Of a stretch of DNA of 64,000 nucleotides, positions 8,567-16,503 are shown one piece after another. This DNA is from Flavobacterium sp. UBA6721. Lineage in GTDB: Bacteria > Bacteroidota > Bacteroidia > Flavobacteriales > Flavobacteriaceae. How positions within the stretch are numbered: position 1 is the stretch's first letter; every line of letters begins with the position of its first letter. The notes under the pieces are model-generated. The model did not search any database and was not told the origin of the DNA. It saw only the letters and a program-made list of their open reading frames with translations. Location of the stretch: positions 1 through 64,000 of the forward strand of contig DKIJ01000018.1 of NCBI GenBank assembly GCA_002454195.1. The letters run 5' to 3'. The position numbers and the translations under genes were made by a program.

Positions 8567-11500
8567 TTAGAAAGAAAGTTGAACGTTTAATCCGTAAGTT
8601 CTAGTCATTGGAAAAGTCATCGCTTCAATACCTTTATAAATATTTGAACCGTTTAACATTCCTGTGTCAGGATCATATTGAGGAAAATTGGAAATACTAA
8701 ATAGATTTGTAGCATAAGCACCAAAACTCACTTTTTGGAATACCCCAATTTTGCTAACTAATTTTGCAGGTAAGTCGTAATCTAATCGTAACTCTCTTAA
8801 TTTTAAATAAGAAGTATCGAAAGTATTCATTTCTGTATTATTACGGTTCCAGATATAATTATTGTAATAGGTTTGAATATTATTAGTCACCGTATTATTT
8901 TTAGTATACGTAACTGTTCCATCCGTATTTTGAATGGCATTTACTCCTGGATGCACTAAACCATCGTATCTACCTTCAATAGAATTGTTAAGTTTTCCTT
9001 GGTAGGATAAAGCAAAGTTGGTTACTGAAAAAGCATTCCCACCCATCTGAGCCGCAAAAGTAGCCGACAATGATAGATTTTTATACTTAATTCGTTGTAC
9101 CATACCCGCTCTCCAATCTGGATTAACTTTTCCAATTTTTGTATCTGGAGAATTATCCAGTACTGGATAACCTTCAGAATTTACGATGTGCATCCCTGAA
9201 GCATCAATTTCATTTCCATTTTCATCAATATAAGTTGCTCCATCGGGTGCTCTTTGAAATCCTCGCCCGTAGATAACGTGCATTTCTTGTCCTACATAGG
9301 AATACACATAAGTTCTACTACCTATAGTAGTTCCCATATCGGTTTGTAGTGGCACACTTGGATCCCAACCTTCTTGAAGACTTTTTAATTTATTTTTGTT
9401 TTTTGACCAAGTAATATCAAAATCCCATTTAAAATTTTTAGTTCTGATAGGGGTAAAACTTGCTGATATTTCTAGTCCTTGATTTGAAATTTCTCCAGCG
9501 TTAATTGTCATTCCTGTTGCTCCAGTAATCTGATCGACATCAACTGAAACGATTTGATTAGTAGTTGAAGAATAGTAGGTAGTAACATCAAAACTTATTC
9601 TGTTTCTGAATAATTTGGCTTCAATTCCAGCTTCCCAACTTTCAACATTTTCGGGTTTTATTAATGGATTTGGAATATCCCCTGGTAAAGTATAACCTCC
9701 AGGAAACGATGTGTTACTGTATACCTGATCTAATGAATAAGCTGATGTATCATTACCCACATTTGCCCATGAAAATCGGGTTTTTAGCATATCAATCCAA
9801 GCTGCATTTTCCTTAAAATTAAATGTCTTATCTAATAAAACACTCGCTGCAACAGATGGGTAAAAATAAGACCAATTTCCTCTAGATAATGTACTTGACC
9901 AGTCATTACGACCTGTAATATCTAAGAAATAAGCATCATCCCAACTTAATGACACTAAACCATATAAACTATTAACCACTTTTTTACTTCTGTAGTTGTA
10001 TGGATCTGGGTTAACGCCTGTTGGTAAATTTGTAGTATGGAAGATTCCTTCCTCACCTAATTGACTCAATGCTATTTTGTTATTAAAATATTCGTTAACA
10101 CGATTATTTCCTCCTAACATCGTTGAAAGACCAAAGCGACCATTCTTGGATTCTTTGTTATAACGAAGCATAAAATCGTTATTATTTTCTACAGACCTTA
10201 CAGTTTGTTCTCTGTAAAATCCATTTTCATAACCTTCGGTATAAAAAGGCTTACGTTGTGTTCTAAATTCATCAGACCAATCTAAACCAGAACGCAAATC
10301 AAGTGTCAAACCTTTCAAAATGTCAAAAGTTAAACCAATACTTCCAAATACTCGATTTTTATCTTGGGTATTCAATGCTTCATAAAGCGTACGGTATGGA
10401 TTAAAAGATCCTGAAGCAGGGAAAACAAGCCCCATTCCGTTTTGACCAGCAGCAGACCAGTTTGCATAATTATAACGTCCATTAAAATATTCATTTTTCC
10501 AATCTTGAATACTACTTACATTAAATCCCCAAGCTAGAGCATACATCGGATTTGTTTCATCATAACCACTCACTGGCATATTGTCACTCGTCTTTTTATA
10601 ATAATTAACTTTAGTATTTAATTTAATTTTGTCTGAAACCGGAGTATTAATAGCTAGCGAAATGGTATTTCGATTAAAACCTGTATTAGGCATTATCCAA
10701 TCGTTTTTAAAATCAGTTACCGAAAAACGCGTAGATGTTCCTTTCCCGTTATTACCATTTATACTAATCGTTTTATCTACTGTTAAACCAGTTTTAAAAA
10801 GCCCTGTATACCAATCATCTTGATACACCCAAGGTAACTTAGTAAAAGTATTGTCATCCCAATTTTTTGAAGCATATAAATACCTAAGCTTGTTTGCATC
10901 AAACTTTTCTCCGAAAGTATATCTGGAATAATTACGTGATTGAGCAACGCCATCAGAAGCCATTTCTGAAGAAATATCCCAAAGTGAATATTCACTGGCT
11001 CCCATATCAGCACCATTTCCATACTGGGTTTGAAAATCGGGAAAATATCCTGCTCTTTCAAAAGTTACCGAAGAGTTTACACTAACACCAAGACCTTTAG
11101 TTGTTTTACCAGCTTTAGTTGTTATAAGAATTGCTCCATTAGCTGCTCTTGATCCATACAATGCAGCTGCTGCTGGACCTTTTAACACTGAAACAGATTC
11201 GATGTCATCAGGATTAATATCACTCATACCATCACCATAATCTACAGGAGCATCGGATTGAGCATAGTTACTTACAGCATTTGTAGAAGTCATTCCTGAA
11301 TTTACGGGTACTCCATCGATAACGAACAATGCTTCATTATTACCATAATTCAAAGACTGATCTCCACGTAAAGTCACACGAATAGAACTACTTGGACCTG
11401 AATTAGCCGTAGTAAATGACAATCCTGCAACTTTACCATTCAAACTATTTAACCAGTTTCCAGAAACCGTTTTGGTAATTTCATCACTTTTAACTTTAGC

Positions 11501-12154
11501 AACCGAATAACCCAAGGATTTCTCCTCGCGAGAAATATTCAATGCAGTAACCACTACCTCATCCATTGCAACTACATCTTCTTGCATGGTTACTTTATAA
11601 GCACCACCCGCCTTGATTGACTGCTCAAAATTTTGCATTCCTAAATAGGAAAAAACCAGAGTACTGTTTTCAGGAGCTTCTAAATTAAATTTCCCATCAA
11701 AATCTGTCAGGACTACTGTATTAGTCCCTTTGACAAGAACATTTACAGCAATTAACGGTAAACCATTTACATCTTTTACTTCACCATACACCTTTACTTT
11801 TTTTAAAGCTGTGAATGTGATTGTCGAGCCATTAATCATATAACTCAAGTGAGCATCGCGACTAATTTGATTTAAAACGGTTCTTAATTTTTGATTATTA
11901 AAATTATAAGTAAACAGCTTTTTATTGCTCAGGACTTCATCTGAAAAACTGAACTGACAGTTTGCTTCTTTTTCTAATTGATTAAAAAGATGTGGTAATG
12001 TGGCGTTTTTTACATTAAAACTGATTGTTTTTTCGAGAGTACTTTGAGCCATTACAGATTGTGAAGTCATTCCCCACAACGCAAATAGCATGATAAAAAG
12101 CTTTAAAATTGTAAAGGACTCTAAATTCCTTTTTTTGTATAAATTTAATTTCAT
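8567..12154 (-). CDS. SusC/RagA TonB-linked outer-membrane transporter with STN domain
   Basis: TonB-dependent transporter of 1195 residues. After a signal peptide (about 1-36, ending VMAQ) it has an STN domain (about 42-115), a carboxypeptidase-regulatory-like beta domain (about 117-205), a plug starting near AMDEVVVTAL and containing VIDGVPVNSG, and a 22-strand barrel ending in a Phe (LNVQLSF). The STN domain is the part of regulated TonB receptors that talks to a FecR-type anti-sigma factor. Together with the FecR and ECF sigma genes immediately upstream, it indicates that substrate binding outside the cell switches on the locus. It forms the import pair with the SusD lipoprotein downstream. 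Confidence 0.95.
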   Translation of the reverse strand: MKLNLYKKRNLESFTILKLFIMLFALWGMTSQSVMAQSTLEKTISFNVKNATLPHLFNQLEKEANCQFSFSDEVLSNKKLFTYNFNNQKLRTVLNQISRDAHLSYMINGSTITFTALKKVKVYGEVKDVNGLPLIAVNVLVKGTNTVVLTDFDGKFNLEAPENSTLVFSYLGMQNFEQSIKAGGAYKVTMQEDVVAMDEVVVTALNISREEKSLGYSVAKVKSDEITKTVSGNWLNSLNGKVAGLSFTTANSGPSSSIRVTLRGDQSLNYGNNEALFVIDGVPVNSGMTSTNAVSNYAQSDAPVDYGDGMSDINPDDIESVSVLKGPAAAALYGSRAANGAILITTKAGKTTKGLGVSVNSSVTFERAGYFPDFQTQYGNGADMGASEYSLWDISSEMASDGVAQSRNYSRYTFGEKFDANKLRYLYASKNWDDNTFTKLPWVYQDDWYTGLFKTGLTVDKTISINGNNGKGTSTRFSVTDFKNDWIMPNTGFNRNTISLAINTPVSDKIKLNTKVNYYKKTSDNMPVSGYDETNPMYALAWGFNVSSIQDWKNEYFNGRYNYANWSAAGQNGMGLVFPASGSFNPYRTLYEALNTQDKNRVFGSIGLTFDILKGLTLDLRSGLDWSDEFRTQRKPFYTEGYENGFYREQTVRSVENNNDFMLRYNKESKNGRFGLSTMLGGNNRVNEYFNNKIALSQLGEEGIFHTTNLPTGVNPDPYNYRSKKVVNSLYGLVSLSWDDAYFLDITGRNDWSSTLSRGNWSYFYPSVAASVLLDKTFNFKENAAWIDMLKTRFSWANVGNDTSAYSLDQVYSNTSFPGGYTLPGDIPNPLIKPENVESWEAGIEAKLFRNRISFDVTTYYSSTTNQIVSVDVDQITGATGMTINAGEISNQGLEISASFTPIRTKNFKWDFDITWSKNKNKLKSLQEGWDPSVPLQTDMGTTIGSRTYVYSYVGQEMHVIYGRGFQRAPDGATYIDENGNEIDASGMHIVNSEGYPVLDNSPDTKIGKVNPDWRAGMVQRIKYKNLSLSATFAAQMGGNAFSVTNFALSYQGKLNNSIEGRYDGLVHPGVNAIQNTDGTVTYTKNNTVTNNIQTYYNNYIWNRNNTEMNTFDTSYLKLRELRLDYDLPAKLVSKIGVFQKVSFGAYATNLFSISNFPQYDPDTGMLNGSNIYKGIEAMTFPMTRTYGLNVQLSF

Positions 12155-12203
12155 AATTTAGTGTTTTCTATTAAGCAAATAGGATTTAAAAAATTTAAGC
12201 TGA

Positions 12204-12236
12204 CTGGAATTGTTGACGCAATTCCAGTTTTTTTTT
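12204..12236 (+). terminator. Hairpin plus T9 between fecR and susC (plus-strand orientation)
   Basis: The 9-bp perfect stem CTGGAATTG/CAATTCCAG (12204-12212 and 12219-12227) has a 6-nt loop and is followed on the plus strand by nine Ts. Both flanking genes are on the minus strand, where the hairpin is preceded by A9 and has no T-tract directly after it. It may be bidirectional or may shape expression between the regulator and transport genes. Confidence 0.5.
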
Positions 12237-12262
12237 CTAATTCTGGATTTTATTCATAGTGT

Positions 12263-13228
12263 TTATTTAATTAGTATCGAGTCGTTTTTAATTGTATATT
12301 GAATACCAATCATAAATTCCATACTTTTAAGTACCGATTCAATTGGTTCATTTTTATAAGAAGCACGAATCTTTCGATTTAAAATTCTTTCGGATTTACA
12401 ATCTACTTTTACGTTATACCATTGTTCAATTCTGTTAAAAGCTTCTTTAGCTGTTATTGCATCAAAACGCAGTATGTTTTTATGCCAATCTGTATAGACC
12501 GCAGCATCTACAGCTTCTTCAACCAAATCGCCTTCCACTGAATTGAAAACAACCTGAGTATTTTTTTCTAAAATGAAATGTTTTTTTGTTAATGTGTTTT
12601 CAACCCTAACCTTTCCGGATTTCACAATTACTTGAAATTGCTGTTTTTTATTGATAACATTAAAAGAGGTTCCTAAAACTGTTGTTTTGAAATTTCCAGA
12701 TTGCACAATAAATGGTTTATTAGGATTCCTTTTAACTTGAAAAAAACCCTCTCCTTTTAATTCCACATTCCGTTTATCATCTACAAATTGTTTTGGATAT
12801 TTTAGTGTAGCTCCAGAATTTAAAAAAACTAAAGAACTATCAGGAAGTACTATATTGATGCGTTCACCAGTTCTACTAGTAACTGATATATATTGAATTT
12901 CTTGAGGATTAAAAATGGTAGATTTTAAAAGAATTCCTAAACCCAACAAAGTGACTATAGTTGCTGCAACAGCCCAACTTTTACTAAATTTAATTAGCTT
13001 TCTTTTTTCAGATTGTTCAATTTTATAGCGTAGCATTTTTAATCCACGCTCTAAACTAAATTCATCTTCAAAGTTTATTGATTTACCTTGAAAAGTATCA
13101 AGTAATATATTATACTTCTTACTATATTCATCATTCAAAAGATAGTGTTCAAGCAAATACTTTTCTTCTTCTGAAGCGGTATTATTCAAATATCGTAATG
13201 CAATTTCGTAAAAAACTTCGTCTTTCAT
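12263..13228 (-). CDS. FecR-family anti-sigma factor
   Basis: Inner-membrane anti-sigma regulator (321 aa). The cytoplasmic N-terminus (residues 1-84) begins with a YEIALRYLNNTASEEE segment typical of Bacteroidota FecR proteins. It is followed by one membrane segment (about 85-103), a periplasmic FecR beta domain (about 118-215; SRTGERINIVLPDSS) and a C-terminal DUF4974-type domain (about 248-321; RKIRASYKNEPIESVL) that resembles an STN fold. By family knowledge it holds the ECF sigma factor inactive until the STN domain of SusC signals ligand binding. It lies between the sigma factor gene and susC, all on the minus strand, which supports a three-part trans-envelope switch. Confidence 0.93.
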   Translation of the reverse strand: MKDEVFYEIALRYLNNTASEEEKYLLEHYLLNDEYSKKYNILLDTFQGKSINFEDEFSLERGLKMLRYKIEQSEKRKLIKFSKSWAVAATIVTLLGLGILLKSTIFNPQEIQYISVTSRTGERINIVLPDSSLVFLNSGATLKYPKQFVDDKRNVELKGEGFFQVKRNPNKPFIVQSGNFKTTVLGTSFNVINKKQQFQVIVKSGKVRVENTLTKKHFILEKNTQVVFNSVEGDLVEEAVDAAVYTDWHKNILRFDAITAKEAFNRIEQWYNVKVDCKSERILNRKIRASYKNEPIESVLKSMEFMIGIQYTIKNDSILIK

Positions 13229-13310
13229 TTAATTTTATCTTTTACTGTAAAGACCCTTTTTTGGCAGTAGACCTACCATTGAAAGACGTTACTAAATAGT
13301 TACCAAAACA

Positions 13311-13877
13311 TCATGAAAATAAAATCAAAAGAATTGAGGAAATAAATTGCGATTCGTATTGCGAAACATGCTTTATCGCTTCAAGCATTTGTTTTTGAAC
13401 TGTATTTACTGAAATACCTAATTTATCAGCTATCTCTTTGTATTTTAAGCCATCAATTCGATTTAATTTGAAAATTATCCTTCGTTGAGGTGGCAACTCA
13501 TTTATAATTAATTCAATACGGTTTTTAACCTCGTTATATTCTAAGGAATCACTACTATAATAAGGTGAAAGTTTTAAATGTAAATTACTTAGATCTTCGT
13601 CAAAAGAAGTTGATTGTGTGTTTCTAATCACTTTTAATGATTGATTCTTTGTTGCTACAAATAAATAGGCTTTTAACGAACTGCTAATAGTTAGTGTTTT
13701 GCGATTTTGCCAGATGTTGAAGAACACATCTGAAACGACTTCTTCTGCCAAACTTGAATCGACAACATACTTTTTAGAAAATAAGCACAGACTAAAGTAA
13801 TATTTTTGAAACAACTGTTCTAAAGCCAATTGGCTATCTTTTTTAACAGATTCAAACAGGATTTCATCTGGTTTCAT
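13311..13877 (-). CDS. ECF RNA polymerase sigma factor (FecI-like)
   Basis: Extracytoplasmic-function sigma factor of 188 residues. Region 2 covers about 23-60 (AEEVVSDVFFNIWQNR) and region 4 about 127-168 (LPPQRRIIFKLNRIDGL, then a helix-turn-helix with YKEIADKLGISVNTVQ). It is the first gene of the phosphodiesterase SusCD locus and is followed after 82 bp by its FecR regulator. The C-terminus ends in a hydrophobic stretch (FISSILLILFS), common in Bacteroidota FecI-like factors. It should recognise a promoter upstream of susC; I could not identify that promoter by eye. Confidence 0.94.
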   Translation of the reverse strand: MKPDEILFESVKKDSQLALEQLFQKYYFSLCLFSKKYVVDSSLAEEVVSDVFFNIWQNRKTLTISSSLKAYLFVATKNQSLKVIRNTQSTSFDEDLSNLHLKLSPYYSSDSLEYNEVKNRIELIINELPPQRRIIFKLNRIDGLKYKEIADKLGISVNTVQKQMLEAIKHVSQYESQFISSILLILFS

Positions 13878-14271
13878 TTATTCAAAAAATAGTATTATTA
13901 TTTTCAGTAAAACTATTTCTTCAATTTATAATCCCTGTTATAATAAAATTAAATTAACGTTACTTAATTTCAACTCGAAAATTCCAACACACTAAAGATT
14001 CATAATATTTCAAAACCTAATGTGCTTAAAAACAAAATCTTACCAAATAACTAGCATTCCCTTTTAAAAACTTTACAAAATATCATATCGTATTTAGCAA
14101 CTCATTCAGATGAAATTTAAGGAATTAAAAAAGAGTTTTAAAATGACTAATCTAATCATCTTAAAACTCTTCAATGAAATTATTTAAAATTGTAAATCTA
14201 ATTTGTTTCTATAATCTACAGTTATAGAATCTGAAACAAAATTTTTATTTGCTCATTAACTAAAAGCATCA
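13878..14271. other. Gene-free spacer with hairpins
   Basis: This spacer separates the DUF2007-like gene from the ECF sigma gene, both on the minus strand. It contains two hairpins (14131-14171, and 14202-14240 with a 5-nt bulge) near the end of the upstream unit. The remaining ~250 bp towards the sigma gene is AT-rich, with no ORF and no consensus promoter I could recognise. Confidence 0.5.
14123..14171 (-). terminator. Intrinsic terminator of the sigma-54 activator/helicase unit
   Basis: Arms 14131-14146 and 14156-14171 match at 15 of 16 positions around a 9-nt loop (AAGAGTTTTAAAATGA against its partner). On the minus strand a T6 tract follows. It lies about 100 nt past the stop of the DUF2007-like gene; a second bulged hairpin (14202-14240) lies between. 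Confidence 0.75.
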
Positions 14272-14490
14272 TTAAATATTCAATCGAAAGGCCTCAATAA
14301 CAGGATTTACCTTAGCAAATTCAGTTTCCTGAACAAACAATTCAACAGCAGCGCCCATGCTCCCAAAACCTGCTAATCGCGCCGATTGAATGTTGTCTTT
14401 CATCAATACTTCCACACCTATGGCTTCTATTTTTTCCTTCAAAGCCAAAGCCAAAACTTCACTCCCCGAAAACACTTTCATCAATCCCAT
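14272..14490 (-). CDS. DUF2007-like small putative signal-transducing protein
   Basis: Small protein of 72 residues with a ferredoxin-like pattern: MKVFSGSEVLALALKEKIEAIG, then VEVLMKDN, a Gly-rich turn (GFGSMGAAVELFV) and a C-terminal helix. This matches the DUF2007 'putative signal transducing protein' family, whose role is unknown. It has no signal peptide. It lies 11 bp downstream of the one-domain DEAD-box protein and so is probably cotranscribed with it. Functional meaning remains open. Confidence 0.7.
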   Translation of the reverse strand: MGLMKVFSGSEVLALALKEKIEAIGVEVLMKDNIQSARLAGFGSMGAAVELFVQETEFAKVNPVIEAFRLNI

Positions 14491-14501
14491 CTTATTCTTA
14501 T

Positions 14502-15170
14502 TTAGTTATTAGCATTTTCTTCGTTACCTTCTTCTTCTTCAAAATCGTCATCCTCTCCCTCCTCGAAGTCAAATTCGTAAGGTTCAATTAACATTTTATC
14601 GGCTAATATTGCCACTCTTTCTGTATATAAATCCGAAAAAATGATGCGTTGCGTTTTAGCAATGCTATCAGAAATACGCATAATTTTAGTCTCATGACGC
14701 GCTCGTAACAACACATCGGCATCGTCTATAACAAACATTTTCAAACGGTTCACATTATAACCCGCTGTTGAAAACATATCGCTTAACTTGGTAGGTGTAC
14801 CAATTAAAACATCAATTCCAGTAGAAACATAATTCTTATCGTAATCCATGTCGCCTTTTTCATGAACACCATAGACTTCCAAGCTGGTATGTTTTCCGTA
14901 CTTTTCGAAAAGCTCTTCCATTTCCAGAACTTTAGCCTTGTCTTCCACCATTATCAAAGCTCGTGGCGATTCTTCATTGCTGCCTGCTAATCGCTGAATC
15001 ACATTCATCACAATTGCTGTGGTTTTCCCGCTTCCTTTAGGTGCAAAAATCACACAATCTGCCCCACTTTTTAAGGTTGAAAAAGTTTCTTTTTGGACTT
15101 CATTTGCCTCGGTTAATCCGTTTTCAACTAATCCTAGTTGTAACTTTTCGTTTATTTTTTTTAGTTTCAT
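14502..15170 (-). CDS. Single-RecA-domain DEAD-box-like ATPase
   Basis: 222 residues, about half a DEAD-box RNA helicase. The N-terminal RecA domain is present: Q motif Gln26, Walker A APKGSGKT 43-50, GTP 124-126 (motif Ib), and a motif II DDAD at 149-152 in place of DEAD. Motif III, normally SAT, reads FSDL (178-181). The second RecA domain with motifs IV-VI is absent; instead the protein ends in a strongly acidic tail (EEGEDDDFEEEEGNEE). Without domain 2 it should not unwind RNA on its own. It could be a nucleotide-dependent RNA clamp or decoy. The open frame has no break, so this looks like a genuine short form. Confidence 0.8.
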   Translation of the reverse strand: MKLKKINEKLQLGLVENGLTEANEVQKETFSTLKSGADCVIFAPKGSGKTTAIVMNVIQRLAGSNEESPRALIMVEDKAKVLEMEELFEKYGKHTSLEVYGVHEKGDMDYDKNYVSTGIDVLIGTPTKLSDMFSTAGYNVNRLKMFVIDDADVLLRARHETKIMRISDSIAKTQRIIFSDLYTERVAILADKMLIEPYEFDFEEGEDDDFEEEEGNEENANN

Positions 15171-15176
15171 ATTTTT

Positions 15177-15204
15177 AGTTATGAGTTATGAGTTATGAGT
15201 TATG
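15177..15204. repeat. Four tandem copies of the 7-mer AGTTATG
   Basis: Four perfect head-to-tail heptamers (15177-15183, 15184-15190, 15191-15197, 15198-15204) lie in the spacer between the sigma-54 activator and the DEAD-box gene. A partly complementary tract (CATTTCTAACCTATAACA) follows. It belongs to a family of 7-bp-periodic spacers seen at several places in this window. Confidence 0.75.
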
Positions 15205-15243
15205 AGGTTACATTTCTAACCTATAACACTTAACTTTTAACTT

Positions 15244-16407
15244 TTATTTAGAAGCAAATAGCTTTACATCTGTTTCAGATATTTGGCTTCCGCCAAGGAT
15301 AATAAGGCGTTCCACCACATTTCGTAATTCACGGATATTTCCCGTCCAATCGTAAGCCTGTAATAATTTGATCGCTTCATCGGAGAATTTCTTAACGGCT
15401 GTTCCTTGCTCTGATGCAATTTTTTCAGCAAAATGACTCACCAATAAAGGAATATCATCTCGACGGTCATTCAATGAAGGAACCTTGATTAAGATGACTG
15501 CCAATCGGTGGTACAAATCTTCTCTGAAACGTCCTTCTTCGATTTCTTTTTTCAAATCCTTGTTCGTTGCTGCTACCACGCGAACATCTACTTTGATGTC
15601 TTTATCGGCACCTACTCGAGTAATGATATTTTCCTGTAAAGCACGCAACACTTTGGCCTGAGCCGAAAGACTCATATCTCCAATTTCATCCAAAAAAATA
15701 GTTCCTTTATCTGCTGCTTCAAATTTACCAGCTCTATCTTTTACCGCCGAGGTAAAAGCTCCTTTTACGTGACCAAACAATTCGCTCTCTATCAATTCAG
15801 ATGGAATTGCAGCACAGTTTACTTCTATTAAAGGAAAAGAAGCACGCTCACTCTTTTCATGCAATTGGTGCGCTACTAACTCTTTTCCGGTTCCATTAGG
15901 TCCCGTAATCAATACACGAGCTTCGGTTTGCGCCACCTTATCAATTATCATTTTGATATGATTAATAGCTTCGCTCTCCCCAATCATTTCGTAATTTTTG
16001 CTCACTTTTTTCTTTAGAATTTTATTTTCAACTACCAGCTGTTTTCTATCTAAAGCATTACGAACGGTATTTAACAGACGATTCAAATCAGGTGGTTTTG
16101 AAATATAATCAAACGCCCCTAAACGCATCGCTTGTATAGCTGTTTCCATGTCGCCATGTCCTGAAATCATGACGATTGGAATTTCGGCTTTTATTTTTTT
16201 GACTTCTTCCAGCAATTCGACCCCATCCATTTTAGGCATCTTGATGTCGCATATTACCAAGTCGTAATCGTTATTTTTAATTTTTTCGTAACCCGATACA
16301 CCATCTTCAGCTTCTTCGACTTCATAAGTATCATTCTCCTCCGTAAGGATTCTTGTTAGTACTCTTCGAATAGCTGATTCGTCTTCGATTATTAATATTT
16401 TACTCAT
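15244..16407 (-). CDS. Sigma-54-dependent response regulator lacking a DNA-binding domain
   Basis: NtrC-type response regulator of 387 residues. The receiver domain (1-120) has the phospho-acceptor Asp54 (VICDIKMPKMDG) and Lys104. The AAA+ domain has Walker A GPNGTGKE (169-176), the sigma-54-contacting loop GAFTSA (216-221, usually GAFTGA) and Walker B GTIFLDEIGD (235-244). The protein stops right after the AAA lid (ISETDVKLFASK); the usual Fis-type helix-turn-helix (about 50-80 residues more) is missing. It could therefore activate sigma-54 RNA polymerase from solution or through a partner. No histidine kinase gene is adjacent. It lies between an ABC exporter and the DEAD-box gene. Confidence 0.9.
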   Translation of the reverse strand: MSKILIIEDESAIRRVLTRILTEENDTYEVEEAEDGVSGYEKIKNNDYDLVICDIKMPKMDGVELLEEVKKIKAEIPIVMISGHGDMETAIQAMRLGAFDYISKPPDLNRLLNTVRNALDRKQLVVENKILKKKVSKNYEMIGESEAINHIKMIIDKVAQTEARVLITGPNGTGKELVAHQLHEKSERASFPLIEVNCAAIPSELIESELFGHVKGAFTSAVKDRAGKFEAADKGTIFLDEIGDMSLSAQAKVLRALQENIITRVGADKDIKVDVRVVAATNKDLKKEIEEGRFREDLYHRLAVILIKVPSLNDRRDDIPLLVSHFAEKIASEQGTAVKKFSDEAIKLLQAYDWTGNIRELRNVVERLIILGGSQISETDVKLFASK

Positions 16408-16503
16408 ACTTTTTAGATTCTAAAGTTCTAAGTTACTAAGATTATATTTTCTTTTCTTACTATTATAGAAAACTTAACAACTTTGACACTTAGTTACTTC
16501 AAA

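Noticed and set aside
1172..13877. Classical polysaccharide utilisation locus
   Set aside because: The SusCD pair and BACON protein suggest it, but no glycoside hydrolase, lyase, sulfatase or carbohydrate esterase is present; all enzymes are phosphoesterases.
14502..15170. DEAD-box gene as a truncated pseudogene
   Set aside because: The frame ends in a plausible acidic tail and the downstream gene starts 11 bp later, with no remnant of a second RecA domain in any frame.
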